Of a stretch of DNA of 64,000 bases, positions 41,319-49,854 are shown in pieces. The number at the start of each line of letters is the position of its first letter. The stretch's first letter is position 1. Position numbers and translations under genes: made by a program. This stretch comes from Treponema sp. (GTDB lineage Bacteria > Spirochaetota > Spirochaetia > Treponematales > Treponemataceae), in contig JAAVAP010000026.1 in NCBI GenBank assembly GCA_014804005.1, positions 58,698 to 122,697 on the forward strand, given 5' to 3'. The notes below the pieces were generated by a model. The model was not told where the DNA came from. It was given only the letters and a program-made list of their open reading frames with translations, and did not search any database.

Positions 41319-42032
41319 ATGAAAGAGATTCAAACACTCCCGCTTACGAGCATGAACAATGCGGCGCACTTTATGTTCGTCTCGAACATGGCGGAGCGGG
41401 CGGAAAAGGACGCGGTGGTGTCCGAAAAATGCGCGGCGCAGGTTAAGGCATTGCGCGCGGCGGTCACGGCGGAGGACGAGAATTTGCAAATCAGTGCAAA
41501 AAGTCTCACCACAGACAAAATCGTGGACGCGGACAGATTGCGCGACCAGCTTTATGCTGGCTACAAGAAAGCGGTGGCGGGCTATGCGGGCTTTCCCATG
41601 ACCGACATGGCGGACGCTGCGAAAGTCCTGCAGCAGCACATCAAGGACTACAAAATCGACGTGAAAGCGCAGTTGGACAAGGAGACGGGCTTGCTCGTGA
41701 ACTTTATTCAGGATTTGGAGGGCAAGTACAAGACGCAGGTGGACACGCTTTCGCTTGCGGCGTTTGTGGAAAAACTGAAAGCCGCGAACGAAGAAGTGCG
41801 CACGCTCACAGGACAGCGCACGGACGAACGCTCGGCGAAAACTGCGGGTGCGCTCAAAGCGGCGCGGAACGTGAGCGACGAGGCGTATAGAATGCTCGTG
41901 CTTCATGTGAACGCCCACGCTCTGCTTGAGGGCGAGGCGGATTACGCGGCGTTCATTGACTACGCGAACACCGAAATCGCACATTTCCGGCAGGAGGTGC
42001 TGGGCGGGTCGAAAAAGAAGAGCGCAGAATAA
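41319..42032 (+). CDS. DUF6261-like hypothetical protein
   Basis: A 237-residue soluble, almost wholly helical protein: MNNAAHFMFVSNMAERAEKD near the N-terminus, then long amphipathic helices with repeated A/E/K patterns. It resembles the DUF6261 group of helical-bundle proteins from gut Bacteroidota and treponemes; this is a recollection of family style and not a computed match. The start at 41319 (MKEIQTLPLTS) has AAAGGAG upstream. The frame can be extended to 41238, but that part reads through repeat copy d. It lies in the accessory pocket bounded by two-hairpin elements. No function is known. Confidence 0.65.
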   Translation: MKEIQTLPLTSMNNAAHFMFVSNMAERAEKDAVVSEKCAAQVKALRAAVTAEDENLQISAKSLTTDKIVDADRLRDQLYAGYKKAVAGYAGFPMTDMADAAKVLQQHIKDYKIDVKAQLDKETGLLVNFIQDLEGKYKTQVDTLSLAAFVEKLKAANEEVRTLTGQRTDERSAKTAGALKAARNVSDEAYRMLVLHVNAHALLEGEADYAAFIDYANTEIAHFRQEVLGGSKKKSAE

Positions 42033-42066
42033 GCGCGAGTTTTCGTGCTTTTCTCAAAAGTCCTAC

Positions 42067-42118
42067 CGAGTTTTCGAAGAAAACTCGGTAAGCAAGGCAG
42101 CGAAGCAGCCCTGCGACA
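42067..42118 (+). repeat. Two-hairpin dispersed element (copy e)
   Basis: CGAGTTTTC..GAAAACTCG, GTAA, GCAAGGCAGCGAAGCAGCCCTGC, GACA. Stem 2 carries a bulge. It faces inverse copy f at 44577 across the P-loop/LRR gene group. Confidence 0.75.
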
Positions 42119-42171
42119 TATGTTCATCTTTAAAATCGCCGCGCGGGCGTAAAACGCGAGGGAGTAAGATA

Positions 42172-42612
42172 ATGAAAGTCATTACGATTGAGGGCGAGCA
42201 GAATTCCGGAAAGACTACGCTGGTGCGAAATGTGCTGCGCCGCTTGGTAAACGACGGGGCTGAGGTGCTGTATTACAGGGTTTACGGACATTTGCTCAAT
42301 GATTTTTATGCGGTCGTGATATGGCGTGCGCGGAAAATCATGCTGTACAGCATTGGGGACAGAATCGATTACATACAGGAAGGGCTTGAGTTTTTGAAAG
42401 GTACTGAATGGATAAAAGGCGTTGGTTCTGACATTTTGGTGAACACGCGGACGCTTTCGGTAGACGAAAAACAATACAAGCGGTTGCTTCCGCCGGAATG
42501 CGACTTGCGTTCTGTTTCCGTCACGCCGCCGCCGAAGCTCAAAAACATTGAGCCTTTCGTAAAGAAAAACCAAGTGGCACTCGAATCCATTATGGCGATG
42601 CTTTCGGAATGA
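42172..42612 (+). CDS. Small P-loop NTPase of unknown role
   Basis: A 146-residue protein with an N-terminal Walker A (MKVITIEGEQNSGKTTLVRNV, GEQNSGKT at residues 8-15). A strand ARKIMLYSIGD and another GSDILVNTRT follow, in the places of Walker B and the next core strand; the acidic residue of Walker B is not evident. It looks like a minimal ATP/GTP-binding protein distantly similar to MobB-like or dethiobiotin-type P-loop folds. The 44004 gene has the same layout and is a probable paralogue. Start at 42172 with GAGGGA upstream. Function unknown. Confidence 0.6.
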   Translation: MKVITIEGEQNSGKTTLVRNVLRRLVNDGAEVLYYRVYGHLLNDFYAVVIWRARKIMLYSIGDRIDYIQEGLEFLKGTEWIKGVGSDILVNTRTLSVDEKQYKRLLPPECDLRSVSVTPPPKLKNIEPFVKKNQVALESIMAMLSE

Positions 42613-42649
42613 CGGAAAACCCAAACTAACTTACATAAGGAGGAAAACA

Positions 42650-43747
42650 ATGAAAAAGAAATGGATTGTTGCGTTCGCGGTACTGGTACTGATGGTGGAG
42701 TTCGCCGTTTGTCAGGAGAAAGTGCCATCATACCTTGTGATTGAGGACATTGACTATGATGATTACGATTACAACATTCATGGCAAGGTAGTCGTGGGTG
42801 TGACGGATCCTGCGGAAGTTCCCACGCACGTGAATATTCCGAACGGGATAGTGGCAATCGGGGCTGCGTTCAGTGGGTGCACGTCGCTTGCGAGCGTTAC
42901 CATTCCCGACAGCGTGACTGTAATTGACGGAGCTTCGTTCAGTGGTTGTACATCGCTTGCCAGCGTGACGATTCCTAAAAGCGTGACGTACATTGGCAAC
43001 GAGGTGTTTGCAGGCTGTACGTCTCTTAAAAGAATGATTATTCCTGGTGGTGTGACGGAATTCGGCGAAGGGGCATTCAGAGATTGTAAGTCGCTTGCTA
43101 GCGTGATTATTATCGATGGTGTAACGGAAATCGGCAGTTCTGCGTTCAGTGGTTGTACTTCGCTTATGAGCGTGACGATTCCTAAAAGCGTAACGGAAGT
43201 CGGCAGTGGGGCGTTCGAAGGTTGCAAAGGCATTGAGGTTATTTACAAAGGGGCGTTAAAAGACTGGTGCGCAACGGATTGGGATTATTCTATCTGTGAA
43301 AATGCGAAAATCATAACGTTGTCCGATGGAAAAGACTTGAAGAAGCTGACTAAGATTGATGCTGGGGATCTTGCGGGCGTGACGAAAATCGGCGCTTTTG
43401 CCTTCGGTTGTTGCACATCGCTTGCGAGCGTGACCATTCCAAGTAGCGTGACGAAAGTCGATGATGGAGTGTTTCAGAACTGCAAGTCGCTTGTGAGCGT
43501 AATTATTCCGCGTAGCGTGACAAAAATCGGCGCAGGTGCATTCTGTGGTTGTACGTTGCTTGCTAACGTGATCATTCCCAAAAGCGTGACGGAAATAGGA
43601 TTGGATGCTTTCGGAAACAGTCCGAACCTCAATATTCAGTATGACGGTACAAAGGCGCAGTGGAAAGCAATCTTAAAGGGGAACTGTGTGTCCAAAACAA
43701 CCGGCATCATAGTTTGGTGCACAGACGGTAATCTGCATGGACGGTGA
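42650..43747 (+). CDS. Secreted leucine-rich-repeat protein (BspA/TpLRR type)
   Basis: A 365-residue exported protein with a signal peptide (1-22). At least eight 23-residue LRR_5 units follow, each like FSGCTSLASVTIPDSVTVIG, in two blocks (about 60-195 and 245-335) separated by a linker with WCATDWDYSICENAK. The C-terminus ends YDGTKAQWKAIL, a common cap of this family. BspA-type LRRs in oral treponemes and Bacteroidota bind host matrix or other bacteria; a surface adhesive role is an inference. Strong Shine-Dalgarno sequence (AGGAGG). The repeat DNA is prone to recombination, so the unit number may vary between strains. Confidence 0.88.
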   Translation: MKKKWIVAFAVLVLMVEFAVCQEKVPSYLVIEDIDYDDYDYNIHGKVVVGVTDPAEVPTHVNIPNGIVAIGAAFSGCTSLASVTIPDSVTVIDGASFSGCTSLASVTIPKSVTYIGNEVFAGCTSLKRMIIPGGVTEFGEGAFRDCKSLASVIIIDGVTEIGSSAFSGCTSLMSVTIPKSVTEVGSGAFEGCKGIEVIYKGALKDWCATDWDYSICENAKIITLSDGKDLKKLTKIDAGDLAGVTKIGAFAFGCCTSLASVTIPSSVTKVDDGVFQNCKSLVSVIIPRSVTKIGAGAFCGCTLLANVIIPKSVTEIGLDAFGNSPNLNIQYDGTKAQWKAILKGNCVSKTTGIIVWCTDGNLHGR

Positions 43748-43776
43748 TACTGTCGTAAAATAACAGGAAAAAGCGG

Positions 43777-43804
43777 ACACGGCGGGGCAGGCCGCCGTGT
43801 TTTG
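43777..43804 (+). terminator. Terminator of the LRR gene
   Basis: CACGGCGG/CCGCCGTG stem with T4, 30 bp past the stop. Confidence 0.8.
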
Positions 43805-43841
43805 CATGTCTTCTTCGGCGGAAGTAAAACGCAACAGGAGG

Positions 43842-43950
43842 GCTGAAAACTGCCGCTCAAATGGCGCGTCAGTTTTCAGCTGACAGTTTCTTACGAAACT
43901 GTCTTATTCATTCGTCCGCGACGTAACAAGTTGCCTGCCGCGGACGAATG
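43842..43950. repeat. Three consecutive hairpins between LRR and P-loop genes
   Basis: Hairpin 1 GCTGAAAACTG/CAGTTTTCAGC (43842-43881), hairpin 2 GACAGTTTC/GAAACTGTC (43882-43903), hairpin 3 CATTCGTCCGCG/CGCGGACGAATG (43909-43950) followed by CGACA. Hairpins 2 and 3 repeat the layout of the dispersed two-hairpin elements with different stem sequences. Confidence 0.65.
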
Positions 43951-44003
43951 CGACATCCCCGAAATTTGCAACTTTCGATTGACTTTTTTATGGGAGAAAC
44001 ATT

Positions 44004-44570
44004 ATGACATTTATTCTTATTGTCGGAGATATGAATGTAGGAAAGACGCATGCCTGTAACAAGTTGCATAGTAGGATTGCGGAAGACCAGTCCTTTAAGG
44101 TGCTCGATGTTACTCAGAATGTATCGAATACGTCCAAAATTGACTTCATCTCGCATTACGAGAAAATTGGCAAGTACATCGTGCTGAATTCCCCATCTGA
44201 TGATGACAGACGTATGACTGAGTTAGCCAAGTACCTCGATGGACTCGCGGCAAAATGAGTGCGACCTGACGCCATCATCACAACAGTCCGAGAAAATAAC
44301 AATGGTGGATACCAGATGAGCCGCATGTTCGCGCTGCTAGACGCATTCGCAAATGGCACGCCGAATCTTGAGAATTACTATAGACAGAACATTGAGAGCA
44401 TCACGTCGTTTGCGCCCACTAGTCTCGTCCACCATGCGTTCGAGTTCCATTTGAAGAAGCTACAATTGAGTGGGAGTAAAGTGGACAAGGAAAATGCTCT
44501 CGTGCAGTACTGGGAGGACTATGCGGACGGGTTGAAATATGTGCTCGATTTCGCGCTCGCGCACCTGTAG
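44004..44570 (+). pseudogene. P-loop NTPase gene interrupted by an in-frame TGA
   Basis: The first part (44004-44258) encodes MTFILIVGDMNVGKTHACNK, a Walker A (GDMNVGKT), through YIVLNSPSDDDRRMTELAKYLDG, then TGA at 44256-44258. The same frame continues without another stop to 44570 as RPDAIITTVRENNNGGYQMS and a helical C-terminus. PDAIITTVRE is the strand expected right after the first part, and the layout parallels the intact 42172 protein. The gene was therefore probably one ORF of 188 codons, broken by a nonsense change (for example TGG, TGC or CGA to TGA). A sequencing error is the alternative. Confidence 0.65.
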
Positions 44571-44576
44571 CGTGTG

Positions 44577-44624
44577 TGTCGCAGGGCTTCGCCCTGCTTA
44601 CCGAGTTTCGCTTTGCGAAACTCA
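44577..44624 (-). repeat. Two-hairpin dispersed element (copy f)
   Basis: Inverse orientation: TGAGTTTCG..CGAAACTCG, GTAA, GCAGGGC..GCCCTGC, GACA. It closes the accessory pocket just before rpmB. Confidence 0.75.
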
Positions 44625-44687
44625 CAGTCGCTTTAGCGGCGTTCAAATTCGCGCGCCTACGCAATTTTAAAAACGCCGCAAAACCTA

Positions 44688-44716
44688 TTGACATTATTTT
44701 TGGTTTTCTATAAACT
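44688..44716 (+). promoter_or_regulatory. Promoter of rpmB
   Basis: TTGACA (44688-44693), 17-bp spacer, TAAACT (44711-44716), giving a leader of about 32 nt with a Shine-Dalgarno-like AAGGCAGG. Confidence 0.75.
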
Positions 44717-44754
44717 ATTCAAACTTATATTGAATTAAAGGCAGGTAAAATATT

Positions 44755-44970
44755 ATGCGAAGATGCGACATTTGCGGCAAAGGCTCGCAGCATGGAAACA
44801 GGGTGAGCAAAACTTACCACCACACAAGGCATGTTTGGCTTCCGAACCTTCACAAAGTCAAGGCGGACTTTGGCGACGGCGGCGCGCGCAGAATCAATGT
44901 TTGTACGCAATGCTTGCGAAGCGGCTTTGTGGTAAAAAAAGTTCACGTTCCCAAAGAAGCAAGAAACTAG
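44755..44970 (+). CDS. rpmB: 50S ribosomal protein L28
   Basis: A 71-residue large-subunit ribosomal protein. RCDICGKGSQHGNRVSKTYHHT and TRHVWLPNLHKVK are the diagnostic blocks, followed by RRINVCTQCLRSG. The two C-x-x-C pairs (CDIC and CTQC) mark the zinc-binding form, which in many bacteria is paired with a zinc-free paralogue induced under zinc starvation. It is transcribed from its own promoter and carries no neighbour in an operon. Confidence 0.95.
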   Translation: MRRCDICGKGSQHGNRVSKTYHHTRHVWLPNLHKVKADFGDGGARRINVCTQCLRSGFVVKKVHVPKEARN

Positions 44971-45192
44971 AAGATGTTTTAAGTCCGCGCAAAAATGGCT
45001 GGCGTAATGCTTTCGGTATTGATGCGCGGAATTTTCAATTCTAGTTTCCGAAAAATTTGAATTCAAAGTAGCATGTAATTTTCATATCTAAATAAAAAAT
45101 CAATCTTATTCGCTGTTGAAAACACAGTGAGTTTTGCTTTGCAAAATTTGCTTGTGCATTATAATTTTTGTTTGTGTTTTATCAAAATCAAA

Positions 45193-46725
45193 ATGATTCA
45201 AATAAATTCAATTTCATTTTCATTCGGAGCGCAAATTTTGTTCCAGGATTTTTCTCTCGCAACGAACGCAAAATGCGCTTGCATTGCCGGCAACAACGGT
45301 GTTGGAAAATCGACGCTTTTGAAATTGGCGGCAGGAATTCTTGAGCCGGCTTCAGGAACGATAAAAATTTCCGGCGAAGCGATTTACGTGGAACAAGAAT
45401 GCGACGAAATTCCGCAAAGCGTTTTTTCATCGTTTTGGGGCGGGGACAACGAGGCGCGGAAATTTTATTCAATGCTCGGCGTGACTGAAGAAAAAATTTC
45501 CCGTTGGGAAGAACTTTCGGGCGGCGAAAAAAAATGCATTCAAATTGCGGCGGCTTTGGCGGAAAATCCTTGCGCGCTTTTTTTGGACGAGCCTTCGAAT
45601 CACCTTGACGGCGAGAACAAACAAAAAATAATTTCCGCTTTGAAAAATTCGCGCGCGCAAATTCTTCTTGTTTGCCATGATCGCGAATTCGCCGACGCGC
45701 TTTGCGAACAGACGATTTTTCTTTTTCGTGAAAGCGAAACGTTTGCAGACGGCGAGGACAAAGTTTGTGCGAAAATCTACAATTCGAATTTGAGCCGGGC
45801 ATTGGAATTGCGCGGCGCGGAATTTTTTTCGCTCCAAAATGAATGGCAAGACGCGAATCAAAATTCGCAGAAAATAAAAAACGCCGTAGAAAAATGGCGG
45901 CAAGAATCCGCGCGCGCTGCTGGGCGCATGAAAAAATCCGCAATCGAAAAAGGCGACCACGACGCAAAGCAAAAAATTGACATTGCGCGAATAAGCGGCA
46001 AAGACAGAACGGCGGGCGACACGCAAGCGCGTTTTGAAAGTTTGCTTGCGCGAACAAACGAACGGCGCGACAAAATAAAAAGGCCGCTTTCAAAAAAATC
46101 GGGCTTCGCGTTTTCAAAGGCGAACGCGGATTTTGAAGCGGGCAACCGTTTTAGCGCGAACGGAATCCCGGAAAACATTTTGCAATTTCCGCAAAAAATT
46201 CTTGCGAATGGAAAAAGCATCGATTCTTTTGACATAAAGCGCGGTGCGCGAATTGCAATCGTCGGAAAAAATGGCAGTGGAAAAACTCTTTTGGTGAAAT
46301 CGATTTTGCAGACGGCGAAAGAAAAAGGTCGCGCGGAAAATGTTTTTTATTTGCCGCAAGTGACCGATGAAAATTTCCGCGAAACTCTTTGCAAGAAATT
46401 CGAATCGCTTTCGGACGGCGAAAAAGGCGCGGTGCTTTCCACGCTTTATCGCTTGAACTCAAATCCCGATTCGCTTGCGCAGCGCGAAAATATTTTCGAT
46501 GCCAGCCCGGGCGAAATTCGAAAAATCGCGATTGCGATGTCGCTTTGCCAAACGCCGCCTTATTTGTACATCCTCGATGAGCCGACGAATCACCTTGATT
46601 TGGAATCCGTGCTCGCGATTGAAGCCGCGTTGAAAAATCTTTCCGCCGCGCTCATCATTGTGAGCCACGACAAAGTGTTTTTGAAAAATGTGTTGCGAGA
46701 AAATTTTTTTTCGATTTCTTTGTAA
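45193..46725 (+). CDS. ABC-F family ATPase (two ABC cassettes)
   Basis: A 510-residue soluble ABC-F protein without membrane segments. Cassette 1: Walker A AGNNGVGKST, signature LSGGEKKCIQIA, Walker B ALFLDEPSNHLDG. A charged linker follows (about 230-330). Cassette 2: Walker A GKNGSGKTLL, degenerate signature SPGEIRKIAIA, Walker B LYILDEPTNHLD. ABC-F proteins act on the ribosome as translation factors or antibiotic-resistance protectors. The length and short linker resemble the Vga/Msr/Lsa-type group as much as housekeeping EttA, so resistance is possible but not shown. Start 45193 (MIQINSISFSFG) is preferred over 45127, because a TATAAT lies between. Confidence 0.88.
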   Translation: MIQINSISFSFGAQILFQDFSLATNAKCACIAGNNGVGKSTLLKLAAGILEPASGTIKISGEAIYVEQECDEIPQSVFSSFWGGDNEARKFYSMLGVTEEKISRWEELSGGEKKCIQIAAALAENPCALFLDEPSNHLDGENKQKIISALKNSRAQILLVCHDREFADALCEQTIFLFRESETFADGEDKVCAKIYNSNLSRALELRGAEFFSLQNEWQDANQNSQKIKNAVEKWRQESARAAGRMKKSAIEKGDHDAKQKIDIARISGKDRTAGDTQARFESLLARTNERRDKIKRPLSKKSGFAFSKANADFEAGNRFSANGIPENILQFPQKILANGKSIDSFDIKRGARIAIVGKNGSGKTLLVKSILQTAKEKGRAENVFYLPQVTDENFRETLCKKFESLSDGEKGAVLSTLYRLNSNPDSLAQRENIFDASPGEIRKIAIAMSLCQTPPYLYILDEPTNHLDLESVLAIEAALKNLSAALIIVSHDKVFLKNVLRENFFSISL

Positions 46726-46788
46726 CTATTTTTCGCGAGCGTTGCTTATTTTATAGATACAGACAATTTGCAAAAGCAAAGCCTCCAG

Positions 46789-46830
46789 GGCGGCAACTGA
46801 TTTCCTCCTTTGCAGTTGCCGCTTTTTTTA
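46789..46830 (+). terminator. Terminator after ABC-F gene
   Basis: GCGGCAACTG/CAGTTGCCGC stem with a T7 tail. Confidence 0.85.
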
Positions 46831-46841
46831 TTTTCCGCTTG

Positions 46842-46870
46842 TTGATAATATTGCTTTTTTTTGTTAAAAT
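46842..46870 (+). promoter_or_regulatory. Promoter of dgt, near-leaderless
   Basis: TTGATA (46842-46847), exactly 17 bp, TAAAAT (46865-46870). The ATG follows 9 nt later, leaving about 3 nt of leader. Confidence 0.75.
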
Positions 46871-46879
46871 TAAAATTGA

Positions 46880-48139
46880 ATGAAAGATTCTTTTAAAGAG
46901 CAAGCGTGCAGGGAAAATTCTCCAAAATGGGAACAAAGCATAAAGCGCGAAAATTCTCTTTACAGTCGCGGCAATGAAATCCGCGGCGAATTCGAGCGCG
47001 ACTACACGCGCATTTTGCATTGTCAGGCTTACAGCCGCCTCAAGCACAAGACGCAAGTTTTTTTCGCGCCGCACAACGATCACATTTGCACGCGAATGGA
47101 ACACGTGAACCATGTCGCCTCTGTAGCTACTACAATTTCAAAATATCTCGGACTGAACGAGGAACTTGCCCGCGCGATTGCGATTGGGCACGACATCGGG
47201 CACGCGCCGTTCGGACATTTTGGCGAAGAATGTTTGAATTCGCTCTTGAAGCAAAAGGAGGGGGAAAATGCGCCCAAGAAATTTTGGCATGAGCGCAACA
47301 GCCTTTTTTTTGCCGACTACATCGAAACTTTGCGCGACCCCGAAGGCAATGCGAAAACGCTCGACTTGACTTATGCTGTGCGCGACGGTTTGATTTGTCA
47401 TTGCGGCGAAATTCATCAGCAGGGAATTCGTCCACGCGAAGACGCGCTGGATTTGTATTCGATGAAAAGGCCGGGAATTATTCAGCCGTTCACGTGGGAA
47501 GGATGCGTCGTAAAAATTTCCGACAAGATTTCTTTTTTGGGACGCGACTTGGAAGACGCGCGCGCGTATCACATTTTGGACATGGGCTCGTACAGAATGC
47601 TGCGCGACATCGTTGGCTCGACGCTCGGCTTTGACGACAAGGGAAAAAAATCGCTGCGAAGCGGAAAAGCCGTGAACACGACAGTTTTGATGAACGACAT
47701 GATTGTGGATTTGTGCGAGCAAAGTTCGCCGCAAAAAGGAATCTGCTTTAGCGACGAATATTTTAAATTCATCATTGAATTGAACAAATTCAATTTTGCG
47801 AAAATCTACACGCATTGGCGGCTCGTGGAATTCCAAAAATACGCGCGCAACGTCATCACAACGATTTACGAAACTTTGCAACGCGCGCAAATTTATGTGC
47901 AACGCGGCCGCGTCTCCTACGCGCTAAAATATTTTCCGAAGTTCAATTCGAATTTCGAAGACTGGCTTGTGAAATACACGAACTACGCGGGCGATAAAAA
48001 AAAGATGCTTCGTTACGAAACGCCGCAAGTCTTCGATGTGAACTCCGACGAGTCATACCAAAAATGTTTGATTGAATATATTTCCGGAATGACAGACCAA
48101 TTCGCAATTCAGCTTTATGAAGAAATAATTTCGTTTTGA
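46880..48139 (+). CDS. dgt: dNTP triphosphohydrolase (dGTPase-like)
   Basis: A 419-residue HD-domain hydrolase that removes triphosphate from dNTPs. The HD metal centre is visible as RLKHKTQVFFAPHNDHICTRMEH with VNHVASVA, and as AIAIGHDIGHAPFGHFGEE; a later Asp is in VVKISDKISFLGRDLED. YSRGNEIRGEFERDYTRILHC is the typical N-terminal block of the Dgt type. The substrate (dGTP or several dNTPs) cannot be told from sequence. The protein is normal in length. It is followed by a convergent GGDEF-EAL gene. Confidence 0.92.
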   Translation: MKDSFKEQACRENSPKWEQSIKRENSLYSRGNEIRGEFERDYTRILHCQAYSRLKHKTQVFFAPHNDHICTRMEHVNHVASVATTISKYLGLNEELARAIAIGHDIGHAPFGHFGEECLNSLLKQKEGENAPKKFWHERNSLFFADYIETLRDPEGNAKTLDLTYAVRDGLICHCGEIHQQGIRPREDALDLYSMKRPGIIQPFTWEGCVVKISDKISFLGRDLEDARAYHILDMGSYRMLRDIVGSTLGFDDKGKKSLRSGKAVNTTVLMNDMIVDLCEQSSPQKGICFSDEYFKFIIELNKFNFAKIYTHWRLVEFQKYARNVITTIYETLQRAQIYVQRGRVSYALKYFPKFNSNFEDWLVKYTNYAGDKKKMLRYETPQVFDVNSDESYQKCLIEYISGMTDQFAIQLYEEIISF

Positions 48140-48213
48140 AAAATGCGTTTTGTGAAAAACTTGCGCGACAATTTTTTGCGGCGAGCGATGAGTCGATGCG
48201 ATTTGAAACGCGG

Positions 48214-49854
48214 CTAGATTTTATCCAATGCGCTTTCGTCGCCCGAAAGGTAAAGTTCGATGTGGCTCGCATCCATCGGCTTTCCGTTTAAAAATCCCTG
48301 CGCGTTCTTGCAATTGAGCGTCCGAAGGATTTTCAACTGATCGACTTTTTCCACGCCTTCCGCTATCGTGTCCAGCCCCATTTTCGTGACCATCGAAATT
48401 ATCGCGTTTGTGATTTCCGCAGAAAAATTGTCGTCTTCCGTGATTGACTGAACGAACGATTTGTCGATTTTGAGCGCGGTGAATGGAAGCGTCTGCAAAT
48501 ATCTCAGCGAAGAATATCCCGTGCCAAAATCGTCGAGCGAAATTCCAAATCCCATTTCCTTTATGGCGCGCAATTTTTCCGCCGTCTTTTCGATTTCATT
48601 TATGAAAACACTTTCCGTGATTTCGAGTTCGATTGTCTCGGGCTTAACGTCGTGCTTTTTTGTGATGTCCAAAAGCGTGTCGATGAAATTGTTTTCGCGA
48701 AGCTGAATCGGTGAAATGTTCACCGACATAATTCCTTTGTAGCCAAAATTTTCCTGCCACTTTTTTTGGAATTTAAACGCCGTGTCCAAAACCCAAGTTC
48801 CGAGCGTCGTGATGAATCCGTTTTCTTCCGCGATGGGAATGAAGTCTTCAGGCGAAATTCTTCCCAAGGTGCTTTCGTTCCAGCGCAAAAGAGCTTCGAA
48901 TCCGCGCAGTTTGTTGGTCGCGATGTCGAACTGCGGCTGGAAGAAAAGTTGGAATTCCATTCGCTCGAACGCGACCGGCATTTTCGAACTGTAGTTGATT
49001 TTTCGTAGAACGGCTTTTTGCATTTCGGCAGTAAAGCGAAGTGCGCGTCGTTTGCCTTGTGATTTTGCGTTGCGGAGGGCAAGGTCGGCGAAATTCAGCA
49101 AGTCGTCGCTCGAAGAGCTGTCGTCCGGAAAAACCGCGATTCCGCCCGATATTCCTATTTCCGCTCCAATGAAAGATTCTTCCACCGCGTCGGCAATCGT
49201 GATCGCGCTGTCCGCATTGGAAAGATTGTTCGCCAAAATCGCGAATTCATCGTCGCCGAATCTGAACGCTTGGATTTGATTTTTCATGAAGCTTCTGAAA
49301 ATGCGCGCGCTTTTTACGAGCGTGTTGTCGCCTTCAATGTGTCCGCGAGCGTTGTTTATAAAATTCAAGTTGTCGAGGTCAAACAAAATCAGCGCGAAAC
49401 GGCTTCCGTTTTTTTCGCATTCATTCGATAGGTTTGTGAATTCTTTGTTGAAATTCAGGCGGTTCGGAAGCGAGGTGAGTTTGTCCATGTACAACGCGGA
49501 TCGCAATTGCTCGTTGAAAAAAGTTTTCGCGCCGATGTCGTTCAGGCATATCGTGAGCATTCCGTTTTGCGTGAATTTTATTTTGATGTCGTATGAAGTT
49601 TTTTCTGTCTCGAAAATCAATTCTTCGCTGGGAATTTTTTCTTGCGCCTCTGTCCTTTTTACGAGTCCAAGCCAATCCACGGAACCGGCTTTGATCAAAG
49701 AAAGTTTTTTCTCGCTTTTGATTCCGTCAAATATTTTTTCGCAGGCCAAATTCGAATAAATTATCTCATAATCGCCGCCCGCGATTTTCTTTGCCACGAG
49801 AACGGGCATTTCCAGCGAATCCGTGATGTTTTTGTATTGAGATTCATTTTCCAT
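48214..49854 (-). CDS. PAS-GGDEF-EAL cyclic di-GMP protein
   Basis: A 546-residue soluble protein. A short PAS-like sensor (1-115) is followed by a GGDEF domain (about 120-280) whose active loop reads RFGDDEFAIL: the second Gly is replaced by Asp, so diguanylate cyclase activity is doubtful. The EAL domain (about 295-540) keeps the phosphodiesterase residues: GFEALLRW, SVNISPIQL, ELEITESVF, LDDFGTGYSSL and ALKIDKSFV. It is probably a cyclic-di-GMP phosphodiesterase with a regulatory GTP-binding GGDEF. A possible downstream reader is the PilZ-like protein at 14486. Confidence 0.92.
   Translation of the reverse strand: MENESQYKNITDSLEMPVLVAKKIAGGDYEIIYSNLACEKIFDGIKSEKKLSLIKAGSVDWLGLVKRTEAQEKIPSEELIFETEKTSYDIKIKFTQNGMLTICLNDIGAKTFFNEQLRSALYMDKLTSLPNRLNFNKEFTNLSNECEKNGSRFALILFDLDNLNFINNARGHIEGDNTLVKSARIFRSFMKNQIQAFRFGDDEFAILANNLSNADSAITIADAVEESFIGAEIGISGGIAVFPDDSSSSDDLLNFADLALRNAKSQGKRRALRFTAEMQKAVLRKINYSSKMPVAFERMEFQLFFQPQFDIATNKLRGFEALLRWNESTLGRISPEDFIPIAEENGFITTLGTWVLDTAFKFQKKWQENFGYKGIMSVNISPIQLRENNFIDTLLDITKKHDVKPETIELEITESVFINEIEKTAEKLRAIKEMGFGISLDDFGTGYSSLRYLQTLPFTALKIDKSFVQSITEDDNFSAEITNAIISMVTKMGLDTIAEGVEKVDQLKILRTLNCKNAQGFLNGKPMDASHIELYLSGDESALDKI

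Noticed and set aside
43908..44156. Minus-strand ORF of 82 codons overlapping the P-loop gene
   Set aside because: It overlaps a frame with a clear Walker A, and it starts inside that gene with no ribosome site.
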